From contig CAMLNA010000062.1 of NCBI GenBank assembly GCA_946481025.1, positions 1 through 24,178 of the forward strand: 24,178 bases of DNA, given 5' to 3'. Of the stretch, positions 22,474 to 24,178 are shown piece by piece (the first letter of the stretch is position 1; each line of letters opens with the position of its first letter). This stretch comes from an uncultured Rivibacter sp. GTDB taxonomy: Bacteria; Pseudomonadota; Gammaproteobacteria; Burkholderiales; Burkholderiaceae. The notes under the pieces are model-generated. The model had not been told where the DNA came from, ran no database searches, and saw only the letters and a program-made list of their open reading frames with translations. The position numbers and the translations under genes are program-made.

Positions 22474-23849
22474 AGGACTTTTGGCTCGTGCACTGTGATG
22501 TGCAAGTGATGAGCGTGAAGCCTCTCGTTGGAAGTGCTCGCTCCTCGCTGCATGTTCGGTTTTGGGGCAGCCTTGTCGTGGGTGTTTTCGTCCATCACCC
22601 ATGGGTCAAAGAGCTGAGCCACACATGCGCACTTCAACAGAGAGGTGCGAAATACTTTCGCCGTGTCAGGCTCTGCAGTGTCACGCTCCTCGTTCCACGT
22701 CTTTAGGGCATCTCTCTCTGCGTCAGTGGCCGCTTTCAAGCGCTCTTGCGCTTCCAATTGCTTCTTGATGGCCGCTGCCTTCTCTTCTGCGGTCAGCCCG
22801 CGCTGTTTTCCAGCCTTTGTCGCAGCAGCCAACTCCGCATCCGCCTTCTTCTTCGCCACGATCGCGTCTTCGTACTCCTTGAACGCCGTGACCTCCGCGT
22901 CGGTGACGTTGTCCGCATCATTGCCGTTGCCTTTGCCGGAAGGCTTCTTGCCTTCGAGCGCCGTGCGCAGCTCCTGGCGGTTCATCCTTGTCTTGCCCAC
23001 GTAGTTGACGTCGAGTCCCAGCCCCGAGCGGTGTGCGATGGAGCCGAGCATCGGGCGCCAGCAAGATGTGACGTTCAACGTGGTGATGTCGTTCTCGATG
23101 GCCGCGTTGAAGAGGGCCACATATCCGGCGGGATGCACACGTGTCAGCCCGTCGGTCAGCAGTGCATAGGTGGTGATGTTGTTCTTCGGGTTGTCGGCGT
23201 CCTCGAACTTGACCGTGAGGGTCATCGCGGCCTTCGCGGCGCGCGCTGGAATGGACAGCACCAGCGTGGCGGACTTGAGCCCGTTGTAGATGCTTTCGAC
23301 GGCGGCCTTGACTTCCGCGCTCGTGTCTTGCGGCATCAGCGCGCTGGCTTCCGCGGCGGTGTACTTGTGCGACACCCTCATCCAGATGTCGCCGGTCAGG
23401 GGCGCCGTGTACTCGTCGGCAGGCTTTGCGGCTTCGGCCTTCTCGTCCTTGTCTTTCTTGCGAACGGGGGTGTCTGCGTCCTTGAGCTTGCCGGCCTTCT
23501 CAGTGATCGTGACCACGATATCCCGCTCGCCGGCCGTCACTTCGTATACCAGCTCCTTGCGGTACGACGGGTGTGCATCGCTGTTGAGAAAGAGTCCGAC
23601 CCGTTCGCCCTGGTCGACGAAGGCCACGACCGTTCCGCCCAAGCCCTTGACCCGCTTGGGTTTCGCATCGAACGCGGGCTGCGCCTTGCCGTTGACGGCG
23701 ATGGCGTACGGAATGCTCAGGGTCTTGGAGGAGGCTGCGTTGAAGACGTACGTGACCTTGCGCTTCGGGGTCACGGGCACTTGCGTCGTGCCCGCTGAAT
23801 TGTTCGGCTTCGTTTGACTGGTCGCGTCGGGTTTTGCGCTCGTGGCCAT
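22470..23849 (-). CDS. Putative type VI effector with M15/VanX-like zinc peptidase motifs
   Basis: A 459-residue protein predicted to cut peptidoglycan peptides. There is no signal peptide, as expected for cargo of VgrG. The N-terminal part (about 28-120) looks beta-rich, then a Lys/Asp/Glu-rich linker (about 120-145) leads to a central domain (about 150-260). M15 motifs follow: TSCWRP with Arg265; SIAHRSGLGLD, with His273 and Asp280 seven residues apart as in VanX (SxHxxGxAxD); and ERLH (Glu442, His445), matching ExxH, next to HHLHI (His448, His450). The gap between them is about 160 residues, against roughly 60 in VanX, and includes a charged helical insert (about 315-395). ATG at 23849 directly follows the VgrG stop, with GGAGG at its end serving as ribosome site. 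A phage endolysin origin is less likely because of the VgrG neighbour. The function is inferred. Confidence 0.75.
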   Translation of the reverse strand: MATSAKPDATSQTKPNNSAGTTQVPVTPKRKVTYVFNAASSKTLSIPYAIAVNGKAQPAFDAKPKRVKGLGGTVVAFVDQGERVGLFLNSDAHPSYRKELVYEVTAGERDIVVTITEKAGKLKDADTPVRKKDKDEKAEAAKPADEYTAPLTGDIWMRVSHKYTAAEASALMPQDTSAEVKAAVESIYNGLKSATLVLSIPARAAKAAMTLTVKFEDADNPKNNITTYALLTDGLTRVHPAGYVALFNAAIENDITTLNVTSCWRPMLGSIAHRSGLGLDVNYVGKTRMNRQELRTALEGKKPSGKGNGNDADNVTDAEVTAFKEYEDAIVAKKKADAELAAATKAGKQRGLTAEEKAAAIKKQLEAQERLKAATDAERDALKTWNEERDTAEPDTAKVFRTSLLKCACVAQLFDPWVMDENTHDKAAPKPNMQRGASTSNERLHAHHLHITVHEPKVL

Positions 23850-24178
23850 TCAGCAGCCCTCCGCCGCAGGTACATCGCTCGGGTCGTCCGACTGTCCGGA
23901 GGGCTCCCAATAGAGCTTGAGTCCCTGCGGGTCGGCGGTCGCGATGGTCATGGTCTTGCCCTGTTCGTCTGTTCGCCCGGTGATCTGTTCGCCATTCGCC
24001 AGCACCACGCGATACGGCATGTCCGCCACGGGTTGTCCGCTCACGCTGTTGATGGCCTGGAATTGCTCGTGAAACACCTTGGCCCGGCTGTCCGGCAGTG
24101 CCGGCAGCTCCGCGCTCCCACTCGCCCCCCCACCCCATTCATGCGTTGCCCCCTTCACCGTGAAGCTGCCGGGGCACA
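23850..24178 (-). CDS. vgrG: VgrG C-terminus: DUF2345 end and transthyretin-like extension (partial)
   Basis: The 5' part of the gene is outside the window; the frame is open to the right edge. The first visible residues, CPGSFTVKGATHEWGGG, match the end of the DUF2345 domain of type VI secretion spike proteins. Then comes a segment with YRVVLANGEQITGRTDEQG and TMTIATADPQGLKLYWEP, a pattern of the transthyretin-like C-terminal extensions that carry effectors on VgrG. The last residues are acidic, ending AAEGC. A GTG at 24158 could be taken as a start, but the conserved sequence before it shows that it is internal. The stop TGA (23850-23852) abuts the effector's ATG. Other DUF2345 or Rhs-type spike proteins could share this end; VgrG is the best reading. 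Confidence 0.75.
   Translation of the reverse strand, partial: CPGSFTVKGATHEWGGGASGSAELPALPDSRAKVFHEQFQAINSVSGQPVADMPYRVVLANGEQITGRTDEQGKTMTIATADPQGLKLYWEPSGQSDDPSDVPAAEGC

Noticed and set aside
22470..23849. Prophage endolysin
   Set aside because: No holin, tail or integrase genes are seen, and the neighbour is a VgrG-like spike. T6SS effector is preferred, though phage ancestry of the peptidase is possible.
24158..24178. GTG at 24158 as the start of a separate 102-residue gene
   Set aside because: The residues just before it (CPGSFT) continue a conserved DUF2345 motif, so the frame is the end of a larger gene.
1..24178. CRISPR arrays, tRNA, rRNA, insertion sequences or integrases
   Set aside because: I searched by eye for regular repeat-spacer units, cloverleaf ends and transposase motifs and found none.

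Overview
The window is high-GC bacterial chromosome, almost gap-free: no stretch above 300 bases lacks a gene, and the longest intergenic run is 196 bases. High G+C codon use, a Bug/TctC-type solute receptor next to a LysR regulator, HPP-CBS and Host_attach proteins, and a CCCCC-TTGA-GGGGG intergenic repeat together suggest a betaproteobacterium of the order Burkholderiales (Comamonadaceae, Rubrivivax or Roseateles type). This is inferred from gene content; no marker gene is present. I saw no rRNA, tRNA, CRISPR array, transposase or integrase.

Layout. 1-3.6 kb, + strand: the end of a membrane protein, a secreted GH3 beta-glucosidase, and an HPP-CBS membrane protein. 3.7-5.5 kb, - strand: serA and a Trp/Arg-rich repeat protein. 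5.6-7.5 kb, + strand: a DEDDh exonuclease and an uncharacterised Pro/Ala-rich protein. 7.5-10.4 kb: a solute-binding receptor and N-formylglutamate amidohydrolase in one - strand unit, facing a LysR regulator across a near-perfect palindrome. 10.4-11.5 kb: a compact, less GC-rich MNT nucleotidyltransferase/HEPN pair, apparently a toxin-antitoxin cassette, with three evenly spaced palindromes over its start. 11.6-21.4 kb: ordinary housekeeping and accessory genes. These are a luciferase-like monooxygenase, a 44-residue protein, an M14-type metallopeptidase, an esterase, a double VOC protein, a Vgb-like lyase behind an MscS channel, a LapA-like protein, a thiolase, a Host_attach protein, a 47-residue basic protein, an HD phosphohydrolase and a hypothetical protein.

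21.5-24.2 kb, - strand, is the most interesting part. The C-terminus of a type VI secretion VgrG spike (DUF2345 end plus a transthyretin-like extension) is followed with no gap by a 459-residue protein carrying M15/VanX-like peptidase motifs. That gene overlaps by four bases a gene for an exported, cysteine-containing 317-residue protein. The order fits spike, peptidoglycan-cleaving effector and periplasmic immunity protein. The effector's two zinc-ligand motifs are separated by about 160 residues, including a charged helical segment, which is unusually long.

How genes may work together: the LysR palindrome probably controls the receptor/amidohydrolase pair; the MNT protein probably represses its own operon through its N-terminal winged helix; and the VgrG-effector-immunity genes are translationally coupled. 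Lower GC in the last two units suggests acquisition by transfer.
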